Shown here: positions 36,418 to 45,167 of the stretch, piece after piece
Layout: every line of letters starts with the position of its first letter
How positions within the stretch are numbered: position 1 is the first letter of the stretch
Assembly (NCBI GenBank): GCA_022791975.1
Contig: JAAWAC010000041.1
Location: 186,001 to 250,000 of the forward strand
Origin: Lachnospiraceae bacterium
Lineage (GTDB): Bacteria > Bacillota > Clostridia > Lachnospirales > Lachnospiraceae
Length of the DNA: 64,000 nucleotides
Direction: 5' to 3'
Position numbers and translations under genes: made by a program
The notes under the pieces: model-generated
Told to the model about the DNA's origin: nothing
What the model saw: the letters and a program-made list of their open reading frames with translations, nothing else
Databases searched by the model: none

Positions 36418-36816
36418 ATGCAAAAGCTTAAAGAACAAATTATAAAATTCGGAATCGTGGGCTTTCTCTGCTTTTTTATTGACTACGGAATTATGACAGG
36501 CCTGATTGAGCTTTTTGGCGTTGATAAGCTAATCGCCAGTGGTATTTCTTTTTCCGTGTCCGTGATTGTGAATTATATTTTAAGCATTACGGTGGTTTTT
36601 GACGCGGACAAGGAGGCCAATAAAGCTGGGCAATTTGTTGTTTTTCTCATTCTCAGCATTATCGGTCTGGGGATCAATCAGCTGATTATGTGGGCAGGAA
36701 CCGCATGGCTGGATGTGTATATGAAGCGATCCTATATGCTGGTAAAGATTTTTGCAACTGGCGTGGTTATGGTCTACAATTTTATCACCCGGAAAATTTT
36801 TATTGAAAAGCATTGA
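36418..36816 (+). CDS. GtrA-family membrane protein
   Basis: 132 residues with four helices: IIKFGIVGFLCFFIDYGIM at residue 8, then SVSVIVNYILSITVVF, a third helix, and YNFITRKIFI at the end, the standard GtrA pattern. It starts one base after the preceding stop with GGAG upstream; longer in-frame starts inside that gene are not needed. Probable flippase for a polyprenyl-phosphate sugar. Second GtrA protein in the locus. Confidence 0.87.
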   Translation: MQKLKEQIIKFGIVGFLCFFIDYGIMTGLIELFGVDKLIASGISFSVSVIVNYILSITVVFDADKEANKAGQFVVFLILSIIGLGINQLIMWAGTAWLDVYMKRSYMLVKIFATGVVMVYNFITRKIFIEKH

Positions 36817-36858
36817 GAAGAAAAGCCTCCGGGGCCTGTATGCCCCAAGAAAGGTGCT

Positions 36859-38505
36859 ATGAAAAGAAAAGTTTTTTGGTTATTGTTAAATTTTATGCTG
36901 CTGGCAGGCTTTCTGAGAGTGGTGATATGCTGGCCTCTTGGAGAGAATGGGGTGGCCTATGTGATGGCGGAGGAGGAGAGGCTCCAGCAGGTTCGACAGA
37001 CCTGTGAGAGAACCACAGAGAATATTTTGACGGATCTGCGTTTTAATCAGGTGAGCCTGGTGCAAGATGTGGACACGGCCACCTTTTATCTGCCTCTAAA
37101 CATGGAGGAGGAACTCTGGGAGCCGGGAGAGATAACCAGTGGTCAGCCGGATGTGGAGATTCTCTTTGAGAAGTCCTTTACCGGGGAGGATAAGCAAAAG
37201 GCCATACGAGAGGGAACGCGTTTTGAGTTTCTGGCCGTGCAGGGCGGACGCTATCGATCCTATTATCTGGTGTTTACCGGACTGCCCATTGTGAGCATTG
37301 AGACGGCGGAGACAGCGGAGACGGAGGTTTTTGGGGGAAGCATCCGGTTCTGGGAGGCAAATACCAAGCGGGACTGGTTTCGCTCCAATATTCTGGAGGC
37401 CCATATCAGAGGAAATACCAGCCGTCTTTATCCTAAGAAGGGGTATAAGCTGACACTGAAAAAGCAGGACCGGGAGGGCAATGTGGTGAAGGATAAGCAG
37501 GCAATTTTTGGCCTGCGGGAGGATGACGAATATATTCTCAGCGCCATGTATACAGACGCCTCCAAGATTCGGGATAAGCTGTGCGCGGATATTTGGAGTG
37601 GCATGGGTGCCTATGAGGAGGAGTTTCCCCATATGCGGCTGGGAACCAGGGGAACCTATGTGGAGGTGTTTTTCAATGGAGAATACTGGGGGTTGTATCT
37701 GCTTATGGAGCCGGTGGACTCCAAACAGCTGGATTTGAGGGGAGAAAAGGAAGACAGACCAGCGGAAAACGCCTACAAATCCTCTACGCCCCAGAGCATG
37801 ACTCTGGAGGAGTTTCTTGCCAGCACAGAATGGACCGAGGAGATGGGCGGATATAAGCTAAAAGGCAAGGCCACAGAGATAACGCAGGAGACCTGGCAGC
37901 CTTTGCTTGACTATCTTCAGTGGAGCAATACACCGGAGGATGAGGTGTTTGTAGCCCAGGCTGGCCAGATGGTGGATGGGGATAATCTTTTGCAGATTTG
38001 GACCTATCTCCAGGCGGTGATGGGAATTGACAACCGGGTCAAAAACATGTATTATGTGACAAAATATACGGAGGATGGTCGTCGCATGTATTTGGCCCCC
38101 TGGGACATGGATCTGACCCTGGGAGATACCTTGCAGGATTCGGAAAATGAGTACCCATGGGATGTGGGACAAAATCCTATGATATATCGGGAACGGGTTA
38201 ATTTTACTGTGGGGGATCGGATGATTCGAACCCATGCCATGGATGCCAGCGAGCGGGTGGCCCGGATTTGGGAGCAGGCCAGGCAGGGCGTTCTGGGAGA
38301 AGGGGCCCTTTTGTCGGCAGTGGATGATTTACACCATCAGGTGCAGGATTCTGGCGCTCTCAGGCGGGACGGTCTGCGGTGGCCCAGAAGTAAGCAGGGG
38401 GAGGATTATGAGAAGCTGAAAACACTTCTGTGCTACCGTATGGAGCTGCTGGATGGCTATTTTTATGATAATCTGGAGGCTTACCTGGATTTGGGCTATG
38501 AATAA
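36859..38505 (+). CDS. Secreted or membrane-anchored CotH-family kinase-like protein
   Basis: CotH proteins are atypical protein kinases first known from spore coats. Here a hydrophobic N-terminus (residues 5-27) suggests export. The CotH domain is clear: HIRGNTSRLYPKKGYKLTL near 180, EVFFNGEYWGLYLLMEPVD near 270, NRVKNMYYVTK near 390 and the metal motif PWDMDLTLGD near 413. 548 residues. It is followed within 20 bases by a VTC-domain gene and then a DUF4956 gene, a trio that recurs together in bacteria. An exported kinase without ATP outside the cell is odd; see findings. Confidence 0.88.
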   Translation: MKRKVFWLLLNFMLLAGFLRVVICWPLGENGVAYVMAEEERLQQVRQTCERTTENILTDLRFNQVSLVQDVDTATFYLPLNMEEELWEPGEITSGQPDVEILFEKSFTGEDKQKAIREGTRFEFLAVQGGRYRSYYLVFTGLPIVSIETAETAETEVFGGSIRFWEANTKRDWFRSNILEAHIRGNTSRLYPKKGYKLTLKKQDREGNVVKDKQAIFGLREDDEYILSAMYTDASKIRDKLCADIWSGMGAYEEEFPHMRLGTRGTYVEVFFNGEYWGLYLLMEPVDSKQLDLRGEKEDRPAENAYKSSTPQSMTLEEFLASTEWTEEMGGYKLKGKATEITQETWQPLLDYLQWSNTPEDEVFVAQAGQMVDGDNLLQIWTYLQAVMGIDNRVKNMYYVTKYTEDGRRMYLAPWDMDLTLGDTLQDSENEYPWDVGQNPMIYRERVNFTVGDRMIRTHAMDASERVARIWEQARQGVLGEGALLSAVDDLHHQVQDSGALRRDGLRWPRSKQGEDYEKLKTLLCYRMELLDGYFYDNLEAYLDLGYE

Positions 38506-38522
38506 ATTGTGGAGGGGTTCGC

Positions 38523-39236
38523 ATGGATTACAGAAATGAATTAAAATATTTGGTGTCGGTGGCGCAGATGGGGCTTCTCCAGGGCAGAATCTCACATTTG
38601 ATGCACGCAGATATTCACGCGGGACCTGGGGGAGGTTATCAGATACGCAGTCTGTACTTTGACGATGCCTACGACAGTTGTATGCTGGAAAATGAAATAG
38701 GGACAGATCCCCGGGAAAAATTTCGCATCCGGATTTACAACCACAGCCCGGAGCGGATTGCCCTGGAGTTAAAGCAAAAGGAGCATGGCATGACCCGGAA
38801 GCTTTCCTGCCCGCTTACCCGGGAGCAGTGCCAATGCCTTATGAGGGGACAACCTTTGCCGGTAAGTGGTCAGTATCCGCCGGTGCTGCAAAAGCTGCTG
38901 CTTCTCATGCGCACCCGCAGGCTACGGCCCAAGGTTATCGTGGAGTATGATCGGATTCCCTATGTGGAGCGGCTGGGAAATGTGCGGGTGACCCTGGACC
39001 AGAACATTGCATCCTCCGGAGATCTGGACGGCTTTCTGAAAGAGCACATCCGAAAACGGCCTATCCTACCGCCTGGCCAGCACATTTTGGAAGTAAAGTA
39101 TGACGAATTTCTGCCAGACACCATCCGCTGTAACCTACAGCTGGAGAATCTGCGGCAGACAGCCTTCTCCAAATATTATCTGTGCCGGAAGTATGGGAGA
39201 AGCGGAGGCGTCCAGCAAGCCTTGGGGGGCTGGTAG
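38523..39236 (+). CDS. VTC-domain polyphosphate polymerase-like protein
   Basis: The VTC tunnel fold makes inorganic polyphosphate from ATP in yeast Vtc4. Diagnostic basic and acidic positions are all present: RNELKYLV at residue 3, RSLYFDD near 42, KFRIRIYN near 66, ALELKQKE near 80, PKVIVEYDRIPY near 137, RVTLDQNI near 155, LEVKYDEFLP near 189 and FSKYYLCR near 217. 237 residues, cytoplasmic. Placed between CotH and DUF4956 genes. Whether the product is polyphosphate here is inference from fold. Confidence 0.88.
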   Translation: MDYRNELKYLVSVAQMGLLQGRISHLMHADIHAGPGGGYQIRSLYFDDAYDSCMLENEIGTDPREKFRIRIYNHSPERIALELKQKEHGMTRKLSCPLTREQCQCLMRGQPLPVSGQYPPVLQKLLLLMRTRRLRPKVIVEYDRIPYVERLGNVRVTLDQNIASSGDLDGFLKEHIRKRPILPPGQHILEVKYDEFLPDTIRCNLQLENLRQTAFSKYYLCRKYGRSGGVQQALGGW

Positions 39237-39265
39237 AGGGATGTAGATCTGAAAAACTTAAAACA

Positions 39266-39348
39266 GTAGCAGCCCGGAGAGTGTTCGATGGATTTCTGAA
39301 CGCCAGAGGCGGACAGAACTTGATCTGGTGCACTGGTAAGGCTGCTGC
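39266..39348 (+). other. Candidate structured RNA between VTC and DUF4956 genes
   Basis: The 139-base gap can fold with a 9-base-pair closing helix (39266-39274 with 39340-39348, one G-U pair) around two inner hairpins: 39281-39286 with 39298-39303, and 39303-39307 with 39324-39328. I could not match it to a known riboswitch class. Helices may be chance. Confidence 0.35.
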
Positions 39349-39375
39349 GGAACTTTGATTCGGAGGAACATAAAG

Positions 39376-40050
39376 ATGAAATTTCAGGATGTATTTAAGA
39401 AATCATTTTTAGAAGGATTTTCCAGCATGGATATTTCAGCGGGAAGGATAATGGCAGCTTTGGTTGTGACCTGTATCCTGGCCCTTTATATTTTTATTAT
39501 TTATCGGGTTATGACCCGCAAGTCCTTTTATTCCAAGAGCTTTAATGTGGCTCTGGCGGCTCTTTCGGTGATAACGGCGGCCATTATTTTGGCCATGCAG
39601 TCGAATCTGGTGATTTCTCTTGGTATGGTGGGTGCGCTTTCGATTGTGCGTTTCCGAACAGCCATTAAAGATCCCATGGACCTGGTGTTTTTATTCTGGT
39701 CTATCAGCATAGGCATTATCTGCGGGGCTGGCCTCTATGAGGTGGCGGTGCTCACCAGCCTGGTGGTGACCATGCTGATCCTGCTGTTGGAAAATCTTCC
39801 GGTTTCCAGGGCTCCCATGATGCTGGTGGTGAATCTTAGCCAGGTGGACGGGGAGGAGGAGCTGATGGATCTGGTAAGGGAGTATAGCCGGACTCTTCGG
39901 GTAAAGTCCAGAAATATCTCCAACGGGAAGATGGACCTGGTGATGGAGGTGCGGGTGAAAAAGGAGGCAGAGCTTGCCAAGGCGGTTTCTGAGCTTGCCA
40001 AGGTGGAGGCGGCTGCACTGCTCTCCCACGACGGCGAGGTAACCTTCTAA
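39376..40050 (+). CDS. DUF4956 family membrane protein
   Basis: 224 residues. Three to four helices in residues 18-140 with the family signature GALSIVRFRTAIKDP near 90, then a cytoplasmic domain of about 75 residues. Function unknown; it is repeatedly found beside CotH and VTC-domain genes. TTG 39355 is in frame, but ATG 39376 follows GGAGG at 39361-39365 and is preferred. Confidence 0.85.
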   Translation: MKFQDVFKKSFLEGFSSMDISAGRIMAALVVTCILALYIFIIYRVMTRKSFYSKSFNVALAALSVITAAIILAMQSNLVISLGMVGALSIVRFRTAIKDPMDLVFLFWSISIGIICGAGLYEVAVLTSLVVTMLILLLENLPVSRAPMMLVVNLSQVDGEEELMDLVREYSRTLRVKSRNISNGKMDLVMEVRVKKEAELAKAVSELAKVEAAALLSHDGEVTF

Positions 40051-40092
40051 AGGGGTCATAAATGGAAAGCTGGTAGAAAGAAAGGGATGCAA

Positions 40093-41628
40093 ATGGAAAA
40101 CATAGGGGGACTTTTGGGACGGGGAATCCGTTATGTCCGACAGTATGGAGCAGTACAATTATATCGGAAAATACAGGAACGCCGTCAGCTTAACAGACTG
40201 GAGGCTCCCTACCAGGCCTGGCTTACCCGCAGTCAACCAGGAATAGAGAAGCTTAAGGCACAGCGGGAGGATAAAGACCCTCTGGCACCCAGAATCAGCA
40301 TTTTGGTGCCGGCCTATGAGACGCCCCGGGAGTTTCTGCTGGAAATGGTGGAATCAGTCCGAAATCAGACTTATGAGAATTGGGAGCTGTGTATCGCGGA
40401 CGGAAGCAAAAGTAATCAGGTGGAGAAAGCGCTGGAAAAGGTTCTGGGACAGGAGCCCCGCATTTGCTATCAGCATTTGAAGGAAAACGGAGGCATTTCC
40501 CAGAATACCAATGCAGCTCTTGCCATGGCACACGGGGAGTATGTGGCACTTTTGGATCACGATGACCTTTTGTTTCCCCAGACCCTTTATGAGGTGGCGA
40601 AGGCCATCAAGAAGAACCCCCAGGCAGAGGTTTTTTATACGGATGAGGATAAGGTAAGCTTTGACACGAAGAGGCATTTCCAGCCCCATTTTAAGCCAGA
40701 CTTTAATCTGGAGCTTCTGCGGAGCAACAACTATATCTGTCATTTCTTTGTGGTGAACCGGGAAAGGGCCCAGAGGGTGGGAGGATTTCTTTCCGAATTT
40801 GATGGGGCTCAGGATTATGACTTTATTTTCCGCTGTGTGGAGCAGGGAGGGCCAGTGGTGCACATCCCTGAAATTCTCTATTCCTGGCGGAGTCATGCCT
40901 CCTCCACGGCAGCTGATCCGGAGAGCAAGCTTTATGCCTACCAGGCTGGAAGACGGGCGGTTGCAGCCCATTTGGCCCGGCTTGGGGAGACCGGACAGGT
41001 GGTAGACACGGAAAATTATGGGTTTTATCGGGTAAAATACAGAGGTAAAAAAGCTAGGCGGGAGGAGAATGGTAAAACCCAAAAACAGGTCTTAATAAAT
41101 TCTTTCGAAAATTTACATGGACAAAAGGGAATAAAAGTTGTATATTATGGTAAGGTACGTAATAAAATTGTAACATTTCGGAAAAGAGATGTAACAGATG
41201 ATTATGTGCTTTTTACCTGTGTAAAAAAGGGAAAGGTGACACCGGGGTTCTTCCGGGAGCTGCGGGTGGCCTGTGAAAGGCCGGGAGTGGGCATGGCTTG
41301 CGCCCGGGTATACGATGTTCACGGCCGGTTGTCCCATTCTGTTGTCATGGCCGGGGTGCGCAATCCTCTGGGGATTACCATGAAGGGACTGAAAAAGGGA
41401 TATCTGGGATATTTTCACCGGGCTTGTTTGCAGCAGGAGCTTTTAGAGCCAACGGATTGTTTTCTCATAAAGGGGAAACTTTTGGAAGAGCTTTTGCGTC
41501 TATACAAAGAGGGGGACTCTGACAAAGACACCGTTACTGTGGATATGGTATGGATGGGAGCACAGGTGAGAGAAATGGGGCATCGGATAGTGTACGAGCC
41601 CTGGGCGGTGCTATATGAACAAAGATAA
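40093..41628 (+). CDS. GT2 glycosyltransferase with one intact and one degenerate GT domain
   Basis: 511 residues. Domain 1 is complete: ISILVPAYETPREFL near 73, LLDHDDLL near 153, DGAQDYDFIFR near 236. After an AT-rich linker (about 41086-41200) comes a second region that follows the same plan as domain 2 of the GT at 21126 but lacks its first strands, and the metal motif LNND is replaced by FTCVKK. It is probably a non-catalytic remnant used for binding. ATG 40087 abuts the AAAGGG site, so in-frame ATG 40093 is chosen. Overlaps the next gene by 14 bases. Confidence 0.85.
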   Translation: MENIGGLLGRGIRYVRQYGAVQLYRKIQERRQLNRLEAPYQAWLTRSQPGIEKLKAQREDKDPLAPRISILVPAYETPREFLLEMVESVRNQTYENWELCIADGSKSNQVEKALEKVLGQEPRICYQHLKENGGISQNTNAALAMAHGEYVALLDHDDLLFPQTLYEVAKAIKKNPQAEVFYTDEDKVSFDTKRHFQPHFKPDFNLELLRSNNYICHFFVVNRERAQRVGGFLSEFDGAQDYDFIFRCVEQGGPVVHIPEILYSWRSHASSTAADPESKLYAYQAGRRAVAAHLARLGETGQVVDTENYGFYRVKYRGKKARREENGKTQKQVLINSFENLHGQKGIKVVYYGKVRNKIVTFRKRDVTDDYVLFTCVKKGKVTPGFFRELRVACERPGVGMACARVYDVHGRLSHSVVMAGVRNPLGITMKGLKKGYLGYFHRACLQQELLEPTDCFLIKGKLLEELLRLYKEGDSDKDTVTVDMVWMGAQVREMGHRIVYEPWAVLYEQR

Positions 41629-42574
41629 TTGTGTTTCCGTTGTAATCCCCAATTACAATGGCATGAAATATATGGAAACCTGCCTGGAGGCGTTGCTTAA
41701 ACAGGTGGAGGCCTGGCAGGTGATTGTGGTGGACAACGGGTCCACCGATGGCAGCCGGGAGTGGGTGCTTCAACAGTACCCTCAGATACGTCTTGTGGGT
41801 TTGAAAAAAAATTATGGCTTTTGCCGAGCGGTCAATGAGGGGCTACGGGCGGCGCAGACACCTTACGTGATTTTGCTGAATAACGATACCAGAGTATGCC
41901 CTGGTTTTGTAAAGGCTCTGGTGGGCGCCCTTGACAGAAACCCAAAGGCATTTTCTGTTGCAGCCAAGATGTTGCAGTATCACAGGCCGGATCGGATTGA
42001 TGATGCGGGAAATCTGTACTGTGCTCTGGGGTGGGCGTTTGCCCGGGGGAAGGACAAGCCCAGCACCTTATATGGAAAGCCAGAAGAGATATTTGCCGCC
42101 TGTGCCGGGGCAGCTATCTACCGAAAATCAGTGTTGAAGCAGATCGGGGACTTTGATGAGGCCCATTTTGCTTACCTGGAAGACATAGATCTGGGCTATC
42201 GTGCTCGGATATTTGGCTGGCGCAACCTTTATGAGCCGACAGCCCAGGTGTATCACGTGGGAAGCGGAACCAGTGGTTCCCGGTATAACGCCTTTAAGGT
42301 ATTCCACAGCACCCGAAATAATGTGTATCTTATCTACAAAAATATGCCCTGGCCCCAGATTATTCTGAATTTTCCCCTTTTGTTGGCGGGCTTTGGGATT
42401 AAATATATATTTTTTATCCGAAAAAAAATGGGGAAAATTTACAGAAAAGGATTTCTGGCAGGTTTTGCTCTGTGTAAACGGGAGGCAAAGGTGAGATTTA
42501 GTTGGAAAAACTTTCCCTGCTATAGTAAAATCCAGATAGAACTGTGGAAGAATCTTGGAAAGAGACTTGGGTGA
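41615..42574 (+). CDS. GT2 glycosyltransferase (rhamnosyltransferase-like)
   Basis: 319 residues; VSVVIPNYNGMKYMETCL at residue 5, VDNGSTDGSREW near 38, LLNNDTRV near 87, YLEDIDLGYRARIFGW near 187, and a hydrophobic segment near 243-265 that may sit at the membrane. The pattern is that of the WbbL/rhamnosyltransferase group of GT2. Acts in the cytoplasm on a lipid-linked chain. The next gene makes the first lipid-linked sugar. Confidence 0.88.
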   Translation: MNKDNCVSVVIPNYNGMKYMETCLEALLKQVEAWQVIVVDNGSTDGSREWVLQQYPQIRLVGLKKNYGFCRAVNEGLRAAQTPYVILLNNDTRVCPGFVKALVGALDRNPKAFSVAAKMLQYHRPDRIDDAGNLYCALGWAFARGKDKPSTLYGKPEEIFAACAGAAIYRKSVLKQIGDFDEAHFAYLEDIDLGYRARIFGWRNLYEPTAQVYHVGSGTSGSRYNAFKVFHSTRNNVYLIYKNMPWPQIILNFPLLLAGFGIKYIFFIRKKMGKIYRKGFLAGFALCKREAKVRFSWKNFPCYSKIQIELWKNLGKRLG

Positions 42575-42580
42575 CAGACT

Positions 42581-43993
42581 TTGATTAAAGATAATCAGCG
42601 GCATTTTAACCGGCTGCACGTGGTAATTGACGGTCTGGTAATCATAATTTCATATCTGGCAGCCTGGTTTCTGGTTTTTAAGGTCCAAGGAGCCATCACA
42701 GGTCTGACCTTTCAGCAGTATGCGGAAATGCTGTGGCTGGTGGTGCCAGTGTATCTGGTGCTGTATATGGCCTTTAATCTGTACACGGCCAAACGTGTTC
42801 AGGGGCGCCGTCTGGAGCTGGGAAGAATTATCCAGGCAAATTCCATTGGTCTGTTGATCTTTCTGGGCGCCATGTACCTGGTTCGGGGGAATTTTATTGA
42901 ATTTACCAACAACTTCTCCCGGGCTATGCTGATCTATTTTTATGTGTTTAATATTGCGTTGGAAGGCATTGTGCGCAATATTATACGTGTGGTGTTAACC
43001 AGCCTGCGTCAGCGGGGCTTTAATCTGAAGCATATAATTTTGGTGGGCTACAGCAGAGCGGCGGAGGAATTTATCGACAGGCTGAAGGCCAATCCTGAGT
43101 GGGGCTATGAGGTGCTGGGACTTCTGGATGACACGGTGGAGCCGGGGGTAAAGTACCGGGGAATCGAGGTTATCGGAAGGACAGAGGAGCTCTCGGAGCT
43201 TCTGGAGATTCATCATCTGGATGAGATCGCCATTACCTTGGGACTGAATGAATACTCCAAGCTTGAGCATATTGTAGCGGTCTGTGAGAAATCCGGCGTG
43301 CATACAAAATTTATTCCGGATTACAATAATATTATTCCCACCAAGCCTTACACGGAGGATTTGCTGGGGCTACCTGTGGTAAACATCCGTCACGTGCCCC
43401 TGACCAATACCTTCAATGCCATGGTTAAGCGGTGCATAGATATTGTGGGGGCTCTGGTGGCTATTGTGGTATTTTCCCCGTTTATGCTGGTGGCAGCTGT
43501 GGCAATTAAGCTTACCTCCCCGGGGCCCCTTATATACAAGCAGGAGCGGGTGGGGCTTCACAACCGGACTTTTCAGATGTATAAGTTTCGTTCTATGGGA
43601 GTGCAGTCACCCAAAAAGGAGCGGGGAGCCTGGACGGTGCCTGACGATCCCCGGGTGACGCCGGTGGGACGGATCATTCGCCGCACCAGTGTTGACGAGA
43701 TGCCCCAGTTTTTTAATATACTGAAAGGGGATATGAGCCTTGTAGGTCCCCGGCCAGAGAGACCGTTTTTTGTGGAAAAATTCCGGGAAGAGATTCCCAG
43801 ATATATGATTAAACATCAGGTACGTCCGGGAATGACCGGCTGGGCTCAGATCAACGGGTACCGGGGAAATACTTCCATTCGCAAGCGTATCGACCATGAC
43901 CTGTACTATATTGAGAACTGGTCTGTGGGCTTTGATTTGAAAATCATATTTCTGACCTTCTTTAAAGGATTTATAAACAAAAATGCTTATTAG
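42581..43993 (+). CDS. Undecaprenyl-phosphate sugar phosphotransferase (WbaP/WcaJ-like)
   Basis: Starts the repeat unit by placing a sugar phosphate on undecaprenyl phosphate. Four N-terminal helices, a CoA-binding-like middle domain (about 145-265) and the catalytic domain: KRCIDIVGALVAIV near 284, SPGPLIYKQERVG near 312, MYKFRSM near 331, DEMPQFFNILKGDMSLVGPRP near 370 (the DE and PRP signatures). 470 residues, full length. Starts with TTG; the resulting MIKDNQRHFNRL N-terminus is typical, so this start is likely right. Confidence 0.92.
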   Translation: MIKDNQRHFNRLHVVIDGLVIIISYLAAWFLVFKVQGAITGLTFQQYAEMLWLVVPVYLVLYMAFNLYTAKRVQGRRLELGRIIQANSIGLLIFLGAMYLVRGNFIEFTNNFSRAMLIYFYVFNIALEGIVRNIIRVVLTSLRQRGFNLKHIILVGYSRAAEEFIDRLKANPEWGYEVLGLLDDTVEPGVKYRGIEVIGRTEELSELLEIHHLDEIAITLGLNEYSKLEHIVAVCEKSGVHTKFIPDYNNIIPTKPYTEDLLGLPVVNIRHVPLTNTFNAMVKRCIDIVGALVAIVVFSPFMLVAAVAIKLTSPGPLIYKQERVGLHNRTFQMYKFRSMGVQSPKKERGAWTVPDDPRVTPVGRIIRRTSVDEMPQFFNILKGDMSLVGPRPERPFFVEKFREEIPRYMIKHQVRPGMTGWAQINGYRGNTSIRKRIDHDLYYIENWSVGFDLKIIFLTFFKGFINKNAY

Positions 43994-44014
43994 ATAAGCG
44001 GAAGGGGTTATGGT

Positions 44015-45112
44015 ATGGCAACCAATACAAAAGGGAAACACAGTAACAAAAAAGCAACGAAGAAAAAACGCAAGCGGATGATTTTGGTATTGGCAATGGA
44101 GGTATTTCTTCTGGTGATTCTGGCCGGCGGCCTTTGGGTGGTTAACAAGCTGGGTAAAATCCAGAGAAATGACCTGGAAAATGTGCAGATGAATGAGGAG
44201 ATTGCGGAGGAGTCCAAGGAGATCATGAAGGGCTACACCACCATCGCCCTTTTTGGCATTGACAGGCGAATGACCACGGGGAACAAAAGCCTGGGAGCTG
44301 GAAACAACAGTGATACCATTATTATCGCCAATATCAACAATGAGACTGGAGAAGTTAGGATGGTTTCCGTGTACCGGGATACTTATCTGAACCTGGCCAA
44401 TGACAAATATAATAAGTGCAACAGCGCTTATGCAATAGGAGGACCGGATCAGGCGGTGCAGATGCTGAATATGAACCTGGATCTGAATATTCAGTATTAT
44501 GTAAGCGTAGATTGGCTGGGACTCATCAATACCATCGATCTGCTGGGCGGCTTGGAAGTGGATGTGAATGAAGTGGAGTGGGAGTTTGTAAATAATTATA
44601 TTCTGGAGACTGCCTATGAGAGCGGTGTGGAGACCAGCCTTTTGGAGGGACCAGGGCTTCAGACCTTAGATGGAGTGCAGGCCACGGCTTTCTGTCGGAT
44701 TCGCCAGACAGCTGGGGATGACTATAAGAGAACTGAGCGTCAAAGAGAGGTCTTGACGCTTCTGGTGGCAAAGGCAAAGGCAGCGGGACTTCCCACCATG
44801 GTAAATATTGTGGATGAAGTATTTCCCCGGATTATGTCAAACTTTACCTCGGCGGATTTGATTACACGGGCTGCGGATGCCATGTCCTATGAGATTGGGG
44901 AGACAGCCGGATTTCCCTTTGAGAAAACCAGCAAACATCTGGGCAAGGGCTATGGAGACTGTGTGATTCCCATTGATTTGGAGGAGAATGTAAAGGAGCT
45001 TCACCGGTTCCTGTTTGAGGAGGATGACTATTATCCGTCGCCTACCATTATAAAAATCAGCGATAAGATCAAGGCGGATACAGGAATTTATTCCGCGGAG
45101 GATGTGGGATAA
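44015..45112 (+). CDS. LytR-CpsA-Psr family wall polymer ligase
   Basis: LCP proteins move lipid-diphosphate-linked polymers onto peptidoglycan outside the membrane. Anchor helix near residues 24-45, then the domain: IALFGID near 77, NNSDTIIIANIN near 96, MVSVYRDTYLNL near 113 and TAFCRIRQTAGDDYKRTERQ near 229, which carries the phosphate-binding arginines. 365 residues. Sits at the end of the locus after the initiating transferase, and its transcript is followed by an intrinsic terminator at 45120. Confidence 0.93.
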   Translation: MATNTKGKHSNKKATKKKRKRMILVLAMEVFLLVILAGGLWVVNKLGKIQRNDLENVQMNEEIAEESKEIMKGYTTIALFGIDRRMTTGNKSLGAGNNSDTIIIANINNETGEVRMVSVYRDTYLNLANDKYNKCNSAYAIGGPDQAVQMLNMNLDLNIQYYVSVDWLGLINTIDLLGGLEVDVNEVEWEFVNNYILETAYESGVETSLLEGPGLQTLDGVQATAFCRIRQTAGDDYKRTERQREVLTLLVAKAKAAGLPTMVNIVDEVFPRIMSNFTSADLITRAADAMSYEIGETAGFPFEKTSKHLGKGYGDCVIPIDLEENVKELHRFLFEEDDYYPSPTIIKISDKIKADTGIYSAEDVG

Positions 45113-45119
45113 ACAGGAT

Positions 45120-45151
45120 ATGGACGAGGTAAGACTGCCTCGTCCATTTTT
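45120..45151 (+). terminator. Intrinsic terminator after the LCP gene
   Basis: GGACGAGG (45122-45129) pairs perfectly with CCTCGTCC (45138-45145) over an 8-base loop; two more A-T pairs extend it, and TTTTT follows. It lies 8 bases past the LCP stop and upstream of the true start of the next GT2 gene. Confidence 0.8.
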
Positions 45152-45167
45152 CAAAGTGGAGGAACTT

